Below are positions 46,412 to 56,149 of a stretch of DNA of 64,000 nt, piece by piece. This DNA comes from Heterobilharzia americana (taxonomy: Eukaryota > Platyhelminthes > Trematoda > Strigeidida > Schistosomatidae). The stretch covers positions 69,011,160 to 69,075,159 of the forward strand of contig OX104130.1 in assembly GCA_944470555.2 (NCBI GenBank), given 5' to 3'. Below the pieces are notes generated by a model, which saw nothing but the letters and a program-made list of their open reading frames with translations, did not search any database and was not told where the DNA came from. Numbering within the stretch: the stretch's first letter is position 1; every line of letters begins with the position of its first letter. A program made the position numbers and the translations under genes.

Positions 46412-46580
46412 CTTGTGACCCTGGTGACCTAGTGGATAAGGCTCTGGCATTTGAAGCGGTGGATATTAGGTTTTGGTTTCAATGGTAACAACACTCACCG
46501 AGGGGTAGGTAATCCAGCTGACGAATCCTAAATAGGATGAAATGCACTCTCTGGATTTCCCTAACAGTCACCAAGATGGA
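46412..46580 (+). mobile_element. Nearly intact hammerhead SINE
   Basis: A box TGACCTAGTGGATAAG (46425-46440), a weak B box GGTTTCAATGG (46475-46485), then AATCCAG, CTGACGA (46518-46524), a perfect stem II (ATCC/GGAT), GAAA (46539-46542) and CTGGATT, which pairs with AATCCAG over seven bases. The one core defect is at the cleavage site, which reads TCT, so the A15.1-U16.1 pair is lost. It is the closest to a working ribozyme in the window. Confidence 0.8.
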
Positions 46581-46975
46581 TACAACTAAATGTGTTCATG
46601 TCGCAGAAACTCATTGAGGACTAAAACATCATCACTTTACCTGAATCAGCGAAATGACTAATTTGTTGGGATGACATTAACCAACCATAGCCTTATTTTG
46701 AATCATCAGCTTGCAACTGTGTGCAAGTAGTACGAAGTAACCGTTTGCATCGTTTTGTTAACAGAAAGCTCAGTTTGGATTATCGAAGATGAACATTGCT
46801 GTTGAAAGGAAACGGCTGCTCTCTATTTAACAAGATAATTAATTTTATCAGTCGTGGCTGAAGGTAACCGTATATCCGATAAATTACTGCATGCAAACAT
46901 AACAGGATGATTTTCGTGAAAAAGATCACAAAACGTCAAACAAAAGTTTCCCACTTCTAGGTTTGTGAGGATATT
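46581..46975. other. Non-coding DNA
   Basis: No element or gene was recognised. Confidence 0.45.
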
Positions 46976-47175
46976 TTTAATTAATTTCAGGCTGGTATTC
47001 ATCCTGAACTGACACCAACTAGAGAACCAGCGAACAGTTAGGGACACTTGAGGGCCGTTTCACCCACGTGTGGAACCCTTCAGCAGTAAACAACCATGAC
47101 TTCTCTAGAGACCAAACGCAGAACGTTCAGGTTCCACGGTTAACACTTTACTATTGTATAACTGAGTTGGAATCC
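46976..47175 (-). mobile_element. Repeat related to the 11.7 kb SINE-like sequence
   Basis: It begins with AATTTCAGGCTGGTATTCAT, a version of the arm sequence at 11690-11712, followed by a matching order of short blocks (GAACTGACACCAACT, TGGAACC, AGCAGT). The Pol III boxes are degenerate. It lies beside the plus-oriented copy at 47265. Confidence 0.5.
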
Positions 47176-47264
47176 AATATTTCATATTTCATACTACTCA
47201 TCTTCAGCATTATATGGTGGTAGGGCTATATCGTGAACTGACAGAAGTAGGAAATATGGACTAT

Positions 47265-47460
47265 TTGATCCCAACCCATTGGCTCAATTGTAAAATTCTG
47301 GTCATGGAACCTGAAAGTCTTGGGTTGTATTCCTAGCAAGGTCATAGTCTCAAACTACTGAACATTCCCTTGCTAGAACAAAAACAGTTGTCCAGTGCTC
47401 ACAAGATTGCAATGTTTCTCCAACTGATGGCAGTTAAACCTGGGAACAATCTGTTGGCGG
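47265..47460 (+). mobile_element. tRNA-derived SINE-like sequence
   Basis: A-box-like TTGGCTCAATTGTAA (47279-47293) and B-box-like GGGTTGTATTCC (47322-47333) lie at tRNA-like spacing. The same boxes occur on the minus strand at 11800-11856. No complete tRNA fold was found. Confidence 0.5.
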
Positions 47461-47568
47461 ATAAAATAACATTTCTTTACCAGGTAATTTTTCCGTCATT
47501 AGGTCTGTAGGAGTTTTCGGAATAAAATTTGTGGGCTTGGTGTAATTTGGGTGACTGGTCACATAAAC

Positions 47569-47757
47569 TTATGACATACGATGATGCTGTCTATCGGCGT
47601 AGTCTGCGTTAATATTGTTTTTCCGTATTTGTTTGATTTTTTTATTTTGTAGTGTTGTCTTGATTGATGAATCTACTGAAGTGAAGCTTCGTGAATTTGC
47701 AGGGCCCATTGGTTTGCGATTCACTACTTTATGACTTTCACCTAAGTGCGTGGCCAT
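47569..47757 (-). CDS. Candidate small protein or first exon, 62 codons
   Basis: On the minus strand a true ATG in good context (AAAATGGCC) opens MATHLGESHKVVNRKPMGP, then NSRSFTSVDSS, KTTLQNKKIKQIRKNN and a stop after HHRMS. The composition is basic, hydrophilic and not AT-driven. No signal peptide, membrane span or known domain is visible. It lies just outside the tail of RTE copy G and is unrelated to it. It could be a short gene, a first exon or chance. Confidence 0.3.
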   Translation of the reverse strand: MATHLGESHKVVNRKPMGPANSRSFTSVDSSIKTTLQNKKIKQIRKNNINADYADRQHHRMS

Positions 47758-47834
47758 TTTAATAAACTAGAGACATGATAGTTTTTTCTAGATTACCAGT
47801 GCCATTGAAACGGAGTCACGTTCAGTAATTAATT

Positions 47835-49816
47835 GATTATTATTATTATTAGTCCCTTGAGCTCCTAATGGAACATAGGGCTTTATTAGCACGTCTCCAA
47901 TGCGCTCTGTTGTCTAAAATCTTATGAAACTGGCTAAACGACAGCATACAAGCTCTCGTTTCCTCCTCGCACGATCTCCTCCATGTCACCCTCACCTCGA
48001 ACGTCCAACCAGTAGTTTCGCATGGAGGTTCCACTGTAGTGCTTGGCCTGACGAGTGATGTCCCCAGTCGGCCTTCTCAGTGTATGCCCAATCCAATCCA
48101 CCTCCACTTTCTTCTGCATATTTGTTGAGCGATAGGTTCTTGGTTGGTTCATCACCAGCCAGAGTTCCTTGCTGCTTATTCTCACTATTCTGGCCATCTG
48201 ATCTTCAGTAGCGAGCCAGCATAGACAATTGTTAATGAGGTATGTCTGTAGTTTGTTGGAAATGCTTTTCGTAACATGTCAGGTCTCTCAACCATCTCAT
48301 AGAAGCACTGACTCGACTCACGTTGATGTATCTTGTACCGCATCTTGTTCCACATGCTGAGTGCGGAAGATCTCCACACTGGTTTCAGGCTAATGAACAC
48401 CTGTCTTGCTGCCTTTCCGATCCCAGCTGGCTTTGACGTGCTCACCTGTGCCGCCAACCACCTGTAGTTAAAATGATGCTGCCTAGATAGCTGGAAGAGG
48501 CTAGTTCCTCTAGGTTTCCACAGTTGATGGTGATTGGTGTTTGTTGTTGTTGTTGGTGGTGTTGGTTGGGTATCTTCATCACCTCTGTCTTCTCTACATT
48601 CACTTGAATGGTGTCCCGTCTTCGCTGCTCTGCTCTGCCTCTTCTGTCAACTTGTTAGTTTTCGTCTGTAGATCTTCGAGTTTGTGTGACATCAGACACA
48701 AGTCATCGTTGGCGAAATCCAAATCTTCTAGGTTCTTTTCCGCAGTCCATCTAGCCTATCCCCCTCTCCTCGCTCCCCACTGTTTGCTGCATGATCCAGT
48801 CAGTCCACCACAATCAGGAATATCATGGGTGATAGTAGGTGGCAGCCTTGTTTCACTCCTGTCTTCACATCAAAGGCATCACTGAGCTTCCCATTGTGAA
48901 TTACTTGACATGTGGTGTCTTCATATAGTTGTTGAATGAAGTTGATAAAGATTAGTGGCACTCTGTGGTGTTGAAACAACTGCCAACTTACTTGTCGGTC
49001 GACGCCGTCAAAGTCCTTCTCAAAGTCGATAAAGCTGATTTGAGGTAGAGGGTTGACTGCCATCACACACTCTGTTCTATGATGATGTGAAGCGTTGAAA
49101 TTTGGCCCACATATGATTTGTACTCCCTGAATCCAGCCAGCCTGTTCCGGTCGTAGTTTTGAATCCAGTGCATCCCTTAGCCTCTCCAGGATGATGCGGC
49201 TTAATATTTTGCTTGCTTCGGGTGGACAACAACGTGATTTCGTGCCAGTTCTTGCAAACATCCAGGTCTCCCTTCTTCAGCAGTTTGACAAGGTAACCCT
49301 TTCTCCAACCAATCGGCAGGTACCTCCTCTTCCTTACACACCTTCTACAATAGTGATGTGGTGTCAGCATGTCCACTGTTGTCTCTGCGTCCAGTCTCAG
49401 TGCTTCTGGCGGGATCCCATCTGGTCCTGCTGCTTTCCCGCATTTCAGTAGCTTTATGGAGTTCAGGACTTCCATTTTCGTTGGAGGATTTATGTTCACT
49501 TGTAGTTCAGAGGCTATGCTGCAGGTGGTATTTCTGGACGAAGTGCAGGTGGTGGTGGTGGTGGTCGATTCAAGAGCTTCTTGAAGTGATCAGCACATCG
49601 TTTCCTTTGTTTCTGATCTTCGCTTACTATATTTCCTTCATCATCTTTTATCGGTTTCATCTGTGTTGATCTTTTTCCAGATAGTAATTTGGTTGTTTGA
49701 TACAATGTTGTCAGGTCACTCTTACCCACCTCCAGCCTATTCTGCTTCACTTGCCAGTGTTTCGTAGAAGTTTCTTTTGTCTTTGCGCGCACTCTTCTTC
49801 ACTCCTTTCTCCAGTG
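47835..49816 (-). mobile_element. RTE copy G, 5'-truncated, joined to a PLE
   Basis: On the minus strand it runs from the endonuclease/reverse transcriptase linker (about 49816) through KCGKAAGPDGIPPEAL (about 49430), FEKDFDGVDRQVSWQLF (about 49000), GVKQGCHLLSPMIF (about 48840), DLDFANDDLCLM (about 48705), the C-terminal domain and 3' UTR to a (TTA)n tail at 47835-47851. Frameshifts split it. The left end has the normal RTE tail; the right (5') end stops abruptly against a plus-strand PLE. It is near-identical to copy F over part of its length. Confidence 0.85.
48185..48457 (-). repeat. Segment identical to 40168-40440 (inverted)
   Basis: The open stretch here encodes exactly the same 90 residues as the plus-strand stretch at 40168-40440 ([20 protein letters not shown] and onward). 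It is a frameshifted derivative of the RTE C-terminal domain, so the identity reflects shared recent ancestry or gene conversion and not protein selection. Confidence 0.9.
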
Positions 49817-51400
49817 AGATCATCCAAACATAATCTAGCTAAATGGTTTGCAAAGCTCTTGAGTGCTGTCAAAAGCCATTTGACCTTACTGGCTGTTTAA
49901 AGGACATTAATATCAGGGATAAAAGTATGTACTCATTCGATGTAAATTCTTTGTTTATTAATGTACCTCTGCTAAAAACAATTGATACTTTATGTGACTA
50001 TATTTCTTCTAACAGTCTTATATTCCCTATCCCTATTGATTTTTTCAAAGATTTATCATTATTATGCACTGATAAATTTGAATTCACATTCGAGGGTGAA
50101 CACTTACAATAGATTGATGGCGTTGCGATGGGTAGTCTATTAGGACCGTTGCTAGCTGATGGATACTTGTCATATGTTGAAAACATGGCTGACGTTCTCA
50201 TCGGAAGGGTTACACTTTATAAGAGATATGTTGATGACATAGTCATTATATGTAAAAAGCCTGATGATGCCATGTGCCTGCTAGAGAAAATGAAGACATC
50301 TCAAAATCACATTTGCCTGACTTGTGAACAAGAGACGAACAACCAGCTACCGTTCCTAGACGTATTGTTCAGTCGACGGGAGGATGGCTGGATCAGGATG
50401 TCGATCTATAGGAAACCTACGTGGCCAGCACAATATCTTAATTTCCATAGCTATTGTCCAGTCCAATATAAACCTGGTTTAGTTAGATGCTTATTCAACA
50501 GGATAAACCGCATCTGCACCGATGACACCAGGGAGGAAGAAACCAACTTACTGACGATAACTCTGACACAGAATGGATACCCGTTGAGATTTATCGACCG
50601 GTGCAAAAGTTATGTACCATTGAAAAGTATACAGTGTTCCATTGCTAAGAGAAATGTCTACATCTCATTACCATTTAGAAGTGATTTACATAGCTTTGTC
50701 GTGAGGAAAAGACTTAGATCGGCCATCTATAGAACATATTATGTAGCCAAGGTCATCATTGTAGAGAAGACCACGTCCATGCTACAGCACAAACCAAAAG
50801 AACCTATAAACGATTACATCACATCCCACTGTGTTTATCAATTTACATGTATGTGTGGACACACATATATAGGGAGCAGTAATCATGATTTGCAGTTAAG
50901 GAAGGTTGAACATGTACCTAAGTGGCTACAAAAACAATTGACCTCAACAGATACGATAAGTGCAGGTGACAAACATCCATCTTTATCTATCGCTAAACAT
51001 ATACTAGAAACTAACCATAGGATAGACATGAAAACAGCCTTTAAAGTACTACATAAAAGTGGTCAGAACCGTGTGCTTAAATTTATTGAAGATCTTGCCA
51101 TCCGTAAGTTCAAACCCATTTTTTGTATACAAAAACAGTTCGTACTCACGTTGAACCTACCTTGATACTATTGATTTTAATTTTCATACCAACAGTAAGG
51201 TTTTTTCGCTTTTCTCTCCCTTCCTATTCTTGTTTCCTATTAACCTCATTGACATTTTTCGTGAATTTTCACATAAATAGTTCGACAAGTCCATATGTGA
51301 TCAAATTGTTCGGAATGTACAGCGTTATTACATCACATGTTTCAGATAATCTTTGTCTTCTCATTACGCTGTTTAAATTTATCAAACGGAACAGTTGCTT
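49817..51400 (+). mobile_element. Penelope-like element, long 5'-truncated copy
   Basis: Reverse transcriptase and GIY-YIG domains are in order, followed by a 3' UTR sharing TTTATCAA and GTGATCAAATTGTT with the other PLE copies. Damage is light: a frameshift near 49870 and one in-frame TAG at 50110-50112. The 5' part of the protein is missing, and the start abuts RTE copy G head to head. The 3' end is placed near 51400 by comparison with the right arm of the 4.1 kb PLE. Confidence 0.85.
49820..51165 (+). pseudogene. PLE reverse transcriptase / GIY-YIG protein (lightly broken)
   Basis: The order is KHNLAKWFAKLLSAVKSH (in another frame), SFDVNSLFINVPL (motif A region), a TAG, then DGVAMGSLLGPLLADG (motif B), YKRYVDDIVII (catalytic Y-V-D-D), LPFLDVLFSRRED and YRKPTWPAQYLNFHSY. 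The GIY-YIG nuclease (50827-51163) follows with CVYQFTCMCGHTYIGSS, VEHVPKWLQKQL and a final LAIRKFKPIFCIQ. The second half (345 codons from 50128) is uninterrupted. The intact Y-V-D-D and YIG make this the youngest-looking PLE in the window, but the missing 5' part and the stop make it inactive. Confidence 0.85.
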
Positions 51401-53579
51401 TAATTCTGATGAAAAATATTCATTGGAATATTTTTGGAAACCCTAATTTTAGGCACGCTTCCATGTAAATATATATAACACAATTTTGTTGTGTTTGAAG
51501 TAAATTATTTGTTGACTAATTCTTTTTAAAGAAAACTGATTATTCTGAATAGAGTTGAAATATCTATACCTGATTTACTTCTGTTTCTACCCAGAAATAG
51601 AATAAAGTTTACCGTCAACTAATGAGTAACTAGGATAAAAGATTCACAACCCAATTTCTACTCGAGGTAATTTATTACTAAACAATTATTATATTCTATT
51701 CAAACATGATTTTGACCTAACTGTTTACAACTATAAATACTATTTTTATGTAAAAAATAAATAATTTTTAACATTTTTTATAGATACTTCATGATTTTTC
51801 ATCGATTTGCAGAACCTATGTAATTATTAAATGTTTGGTTGTCTGCTAGACATTTGTTGTTATGCTTTTCTCGCAAATTACTCTCTTTTATTACTGATAT
51901 ACATAGTTTAGTCTATTCGATGTGACATTTTTCCCCGAAATAAATTTGAAAAAAAATCAGTATACTTTTTTGAATCGTCCAACTACAAACTTTGTCGGTT
52001 AAATTATTCGCTAACAATTTAAATAACAACTTATCTACTTGGTGGTGACTATGTCATTTTTTTCTTCTGGTATTGACAGCGGTCCATATTACAGAATTTG
52101 AAGATGACGTTATAGACTGACACACCTTATTTTACACTATGACGTTTACTAGTATGAACTTGTACTGGCTTTCCAATACAGCAGTGCTATGAATATACGT
52201 CTTTTCATCTTTATATCAATTTTCTGTTTTTAATATTGTGAAACAATAGTGAAATGGACAAATTTAAGGCGTTAAATATGCGTGAAAATTTATTTTGAGT
52301 CACATTCATATATAGCTGGAACTAATGATGTGTCTGCAGCCACCTTTTTGCATAAATACTTCTATATTTCTTAGTATATTCTGCTCAGGTACTTAACACT
52401 TTATCTGAAACTCTACTTGAATGTAATCATTCAACAAGTAAACTTATATTATGCAATCATTTTGTGTAGGTGATGAACTTATTTCTACTCTTTTGCATGC
52501 TAATATCTTATTCTATCCGAGGTCTTTCTTTCTGAATATTGATTCATTTTCAAGAAATGTCACCAAAACCTTAGTTACCATTATAGCATTTCTGGTAAAG
52601 TTGATTCAATCTTCCATATGAGAACTGTCTTTTTGTTGAATTACATTTCTGTCGAGGAAATTCACACTCATCATTTATCGATTTACAGGTCAGGAGAATT
52701 AAGTAGGCATAAGAAAAAGGCCCATGGTTATTATCTTGCTAAATATGAATCCAGAATGAAGTTTTACGGGAAGTATAAGATCGAAAATTAGCATCACTAG
52801 TTTTTTTGATTGTAATATTACCATAAAGCTTATAGTTTCTTTGGCAAGGTTTTCACGAAAAGCTTTTAGATATATAAAACTCATATAATGACATCAAGTG
52901 ATTTGTACTAAAATTACAACTAATAATTTTGCTTCAAAATATTCACAATTTGCTAATATGTCACTAACCTCAATTCTTATGCTAGGCGAAGCTGATTTCT
53001 TGTATTCGAGATCATGTCACCTCTTCGATAATGCAAACGTTGAGAAGCAACAATTTGAAGAAGACAGTTGGCTACAGCCTTGCTTAATAGAAGTAGAAAT
53101 GTAGGTTGCAAATTGTTTTTCATAAATCATGATGCACAACTTCATCACCTCTCCCTATCATTTTATATAAATACATTTAGGTGTGAACTATTAAAAATAA
53201 CCCCGCAGCACTTAATTCTAACCTTTCAAAAGACTTTTAACGAATGGAAAATATTTATAGGTAAGTAATAAAACAAAGACGTCACAGAGAAGAAAACTTT
53301 CTATTTGACGATCTGATTTATTACAGCTGTGGAATTATATCTTAAATGATTGGGTAAATACCAGTCAATCAATATTGATGCGTTGTTACAATCATAATAA
53401 ATAGTAAAAACTGAAAGACAGGAGGAAATAAGTAATTTGAATTTGATCAACCACGTGAGTGCACGTACTCCTAAAAGAAACGATAAGGGTTAAGTTTATG
53501 AATTGAGTTAGCTATGAACAGATAATACAACCAATGGCCTTTGAAATTTCGGTCAGGCAATCTTTAAATCGCTTTCAGA
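51401..53579. other. AT-rich non-coding DNA
   Basis: No element was recognised. A plus-strand stretch at 52960-53103 (NANVEKQQFEEDSWLQPCL) is mildly protein-like without other support. Confidence 0.45.
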
Positions 53580-53925
53580 AATTTTCAAGGAGATTTCAGA
53601 TGTCCGGATGTGCTAAGGTGTTCAAGAATGACATTTTCATCTCTTCTGGATACCGAAGCTGGATACTGTTCCAAAATATGCTTACTGACTTGGTGCTGTG
53701 TTCTGCCAATATGTTTTGCTGCGTACGAATAATTAGACTGATAGATGTATACCGAGCTGAACAAAAGCTGTAATCTGTAACCACTGTAGTGATGGATATA
53801 ACTTCTCCTGAAAGATGTGATTCTCAGGTTAGCTGCTTGAAATGTCTTGCTGAAAAAGATTTGATCTACAATATCGCCATTTAATTCTAGGTTCACGTCG
53901 AGATTTTTCTCCAAGGCGGTTGGTA
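53580..53925 (-). pseudogene. PLE GIY-YIG remnant, second subfamily
   Basis: The minus-strand frame reads EKNLDVNLELNGDIVDQIFF, FQAANLRITSFRRS, YIYQSNYSYAAKHIGRTQHQ, ILEQYPASVSRRDEN and EHLSTSGHLKSP. This is the linker and GIY-YIG core of a Penelope-type protein, with HIG for YIG and both cysteines of the CxC pair lost (NYSYAA). It differs from the 50 kb family, so at least two PLE families with strong GIY-YIG matches are present. It is a 5'-truncated fragment without a recognised 3' end. Confidence 0.65.
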
Positions 53926-54124
53926 CTCAGTGTATTTGTGGTTTCTTACGTGCTAAACCTTACTAATGTGAAGTATATAGTAAGAGAAAGTCATCGAGAA
54001 GAAAACGTTTTCACCTCATTTGTTGAACTGATTGATCACTTTGGACAATCGGGCCCTAACATTAATGTCTTGATACTGGCAACGGTTCAAAAGTGATATG
54101 GTTGATGGAAAAGAGCCAGAAGTG

Positions 54125-54245
54125 GTGCATAAAGTGTGCGTTTCGGCCTACTTGTGACCCATCAGCTTGATATGCTAACCTCACAGTCAGTAGTTGTGAA
54201 CTCATTGTGACTCAAATCCACTGCTCTTCATTTCAGCACCAAAAA
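54125..54245 (-). mobile_element. Hammerhead SINE, heavily decayed
   Basis: On the minus strand CTGATGG, GGCCGAAACGC and the preceding TATCAAG are recognisable by order and spacing. Stem II (GTCA/GGCC) no longer pairs, and the cleavage triplet is lost. Confidence 0.55.
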
Positions 54246-55079
54246 ATGCTGCCGATTTGGTTACTGAGTAAACCTATCGAAAGCAAAAAGCCCTGCCTGT
54301 TATGTAGACGTATTAGAGAAATGTCTCCATAATCATATTCAGTAATTAATCCACTTTCAGTAAAACATTAATGAAGAATTGCAGTAGCGAAGAGGATTGA
54401 ATTCGATATGTAGTTACACTATTCCATGCATGATTTCCAGTTTGAATTTCGCATGACTTTAGATTTCTGCTTTAGGGTAAGAATATTATGAAACTTTACT
54501 ATGTCTGTCAAAAAGAAAATAAATTTGTGAACACAATAGTCTTATCAAAGTGTAAAGGTAGTAACGGAAAGAGGTGAAATTCCTTTGTAACTCTTTTCAG
54601 TACACATTAAAAGATAAAAACTGTTGTGAAACTTAATTTTGCAACGTTGATCGAATTTTGTCATCCTAGGAAGAAGATAAGTTTACCTTTATTCTTACAG
54701 TTTTCAAATAAGTAAAAAAGGTGTAGGCAGAAAGGTGAGATATGAACTTGGCGTTCCTTAGATATTTCAAACTGAAATACCTTTATATTCTCCGGGTTAT
54801 GAGGTTTGTTCATGAACGTTCCGTCACCAGCTTAGATGACCTTGTCAGATATGAAGGAATCGTTCATAAAACTACTTAGGTTTATGATGGAGCGTCCAAC
54901 ACCAAACTTTAAAGCTCGAACATCACAAAGCAATTGAAGTGAACTTTCTTATTCATAAATTTTCCCTACTTTTTCTAAATGTCTCATCACTTGGAAATGA
55001 GATTTTTTTACCTACCTGCTTTATTCATTGGTTACGCCTGTGTTGTTCTTTCATTACACGAGTACTTTTCCTTGCATTC

Positions 55080-55601
55080 TTAACCACCAGATGTTTGAAG
55101 CAATTTAATTTTCCGGAACTTTGAAGATATATTTATTAAACATGCTGTTTCATTTTGAAATATAGATATCATTTTGTATTCAAATGAGCATGTAGAATGA
55201 AGAACTTCCGTTGTAGTTCTAAACAGGATGAAGCTGCATAGAGCAAACCATACGGATTCTTTACATTGTGTCACATTCTCTAAGAATGATGATTGAAAAG
55301 TAACAACCTTCCAGCTCAGAGACCGCAAGATAGCAAATATCTTCCACCTGAGCTTAAAATATTTACAATAGTTTGAAAAAAAGGATAATGGGATGTACGA
55401 ATATTTGAGGGAGACATGTATCCTACCAGGAATTTTCGGAATGACAGTATAGAATTTTATGTAGATGAATAATAACTGGTATAAGGTCAGACTACTGGAA
55501 GGCCAATTACATTTTGATTTCTCTGACTTTAGCTTTTCTAGTCCACGAAATATTATGTTGGTTGTTTTCTTTTCGTGGCAGAATTGAATTTGACATCGCA
55601 A
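55080..55601 (-). CDS. Long unexplained open stretch, 173 codons
   Basis: It starts at ATG 55601 and ends at TAA near 55080; 173 codons without a stop is long for DNA this rich in A+T, but the product is rich in F, L, I, S and K with no domain, signal peptide or repeat I can name (IPGRIHVSLKYSYIPLSFF is typical). No TE family resemblance was seen. It may be a chance frame; it is on the opposite strand to the candidate exon at 55718. Confidence 0.2.
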   Translation of the reverse strand: MRCQIQFCHEKKTTNIIFRGLEKLKSEKSKCNWPSSSLTLYQLLFIYIKFYTVIPKIPGRIHVSLKYSYIPLSFFSNYCKYFKLRWKIFAILRSLSWKVVTFQSSFLENVTQCKESVWFALCSFILFRTTTEVLHSTCSFEYKMISIFQNETACLINISSKFRKIKLLQTSGG

Positions 55602-55717
55602 GTAATAAAAACATTTGAACGTTTCCTATGAATGAAATTTTATTAAATGGATGTTTTTTCGAAAAAAACGGGTGAAGCATAGAAAAATTCAGTCTTTTAG
55701 ATTAGCGAAAAATTCAG

Positions 55718-55936
55718 AGAGATGTTATCTCTGATGGGCGGTACTGGAAAAATTATGAATGTGTAAGAAAAATGGACCCAAGAAGAAGAAGTTGGAATGA
55801 AGTCACACTTGTCGATCTCGAGTGTGTTGTTAAGCGTTTTATACCAAAACGCCATGGAAATTCTTATGGTAAAGAAGTTATGAAAATCAACATTTCTAAC
55901 GAAGAATATCAGTATGAACCAGTGAATGATCAGAAG
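55718..55936 (+). CDS. Candidate internal exon, unknown protein
   Basis: An open frame of exactly 73 codons lies between a possible acceptor (TTCAG at 55713-55717, weak pyrimidine tract) and a possible donor (AAG then GTATTC at 55937). It encodes DGRYWKNYECVRKMDPRRR, SWNEVTLVDLECVVKRFIPK and YGKEVMKINISNEEYQYEPV, a sequence with W, C, R, D and E frequencies unlike the surrounding chance frames. A stop at 55703-55705 precedes it; downstream the frame stays open to 56149 but loses protein character. An internal ATG at 55772 has a good context. I do not recognise the family; it could be a host exon or an unfamiliar element. Confidence 0.33.
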
Positions 55937-56149
55937 GTATTCCTTATTACATTTTTTGTTGTTCGGTTTCAACACTTGCAAGTATTCAATCATAAGCGAA
56001 ACAAATGTCGGTTGCAGCGAACGTCAATACCTTATAAATCAAGCCATGTAAACTCAAATCAGAGGGCATTCGTTTTCGGAGTAAAATCTGGTCAGAGTAT
56101 ACGTAAGCAGAACAGATTAAATGAGTCTAGAATTCGAGTGAAGGTGTAG

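Noticed and set aside
49191..49669. Plus-strand open stretches opposite RTE copy G
   Set aside because: Antisense shadows of the reverse transcriptase; the same shadows appear opposite copies A and E.
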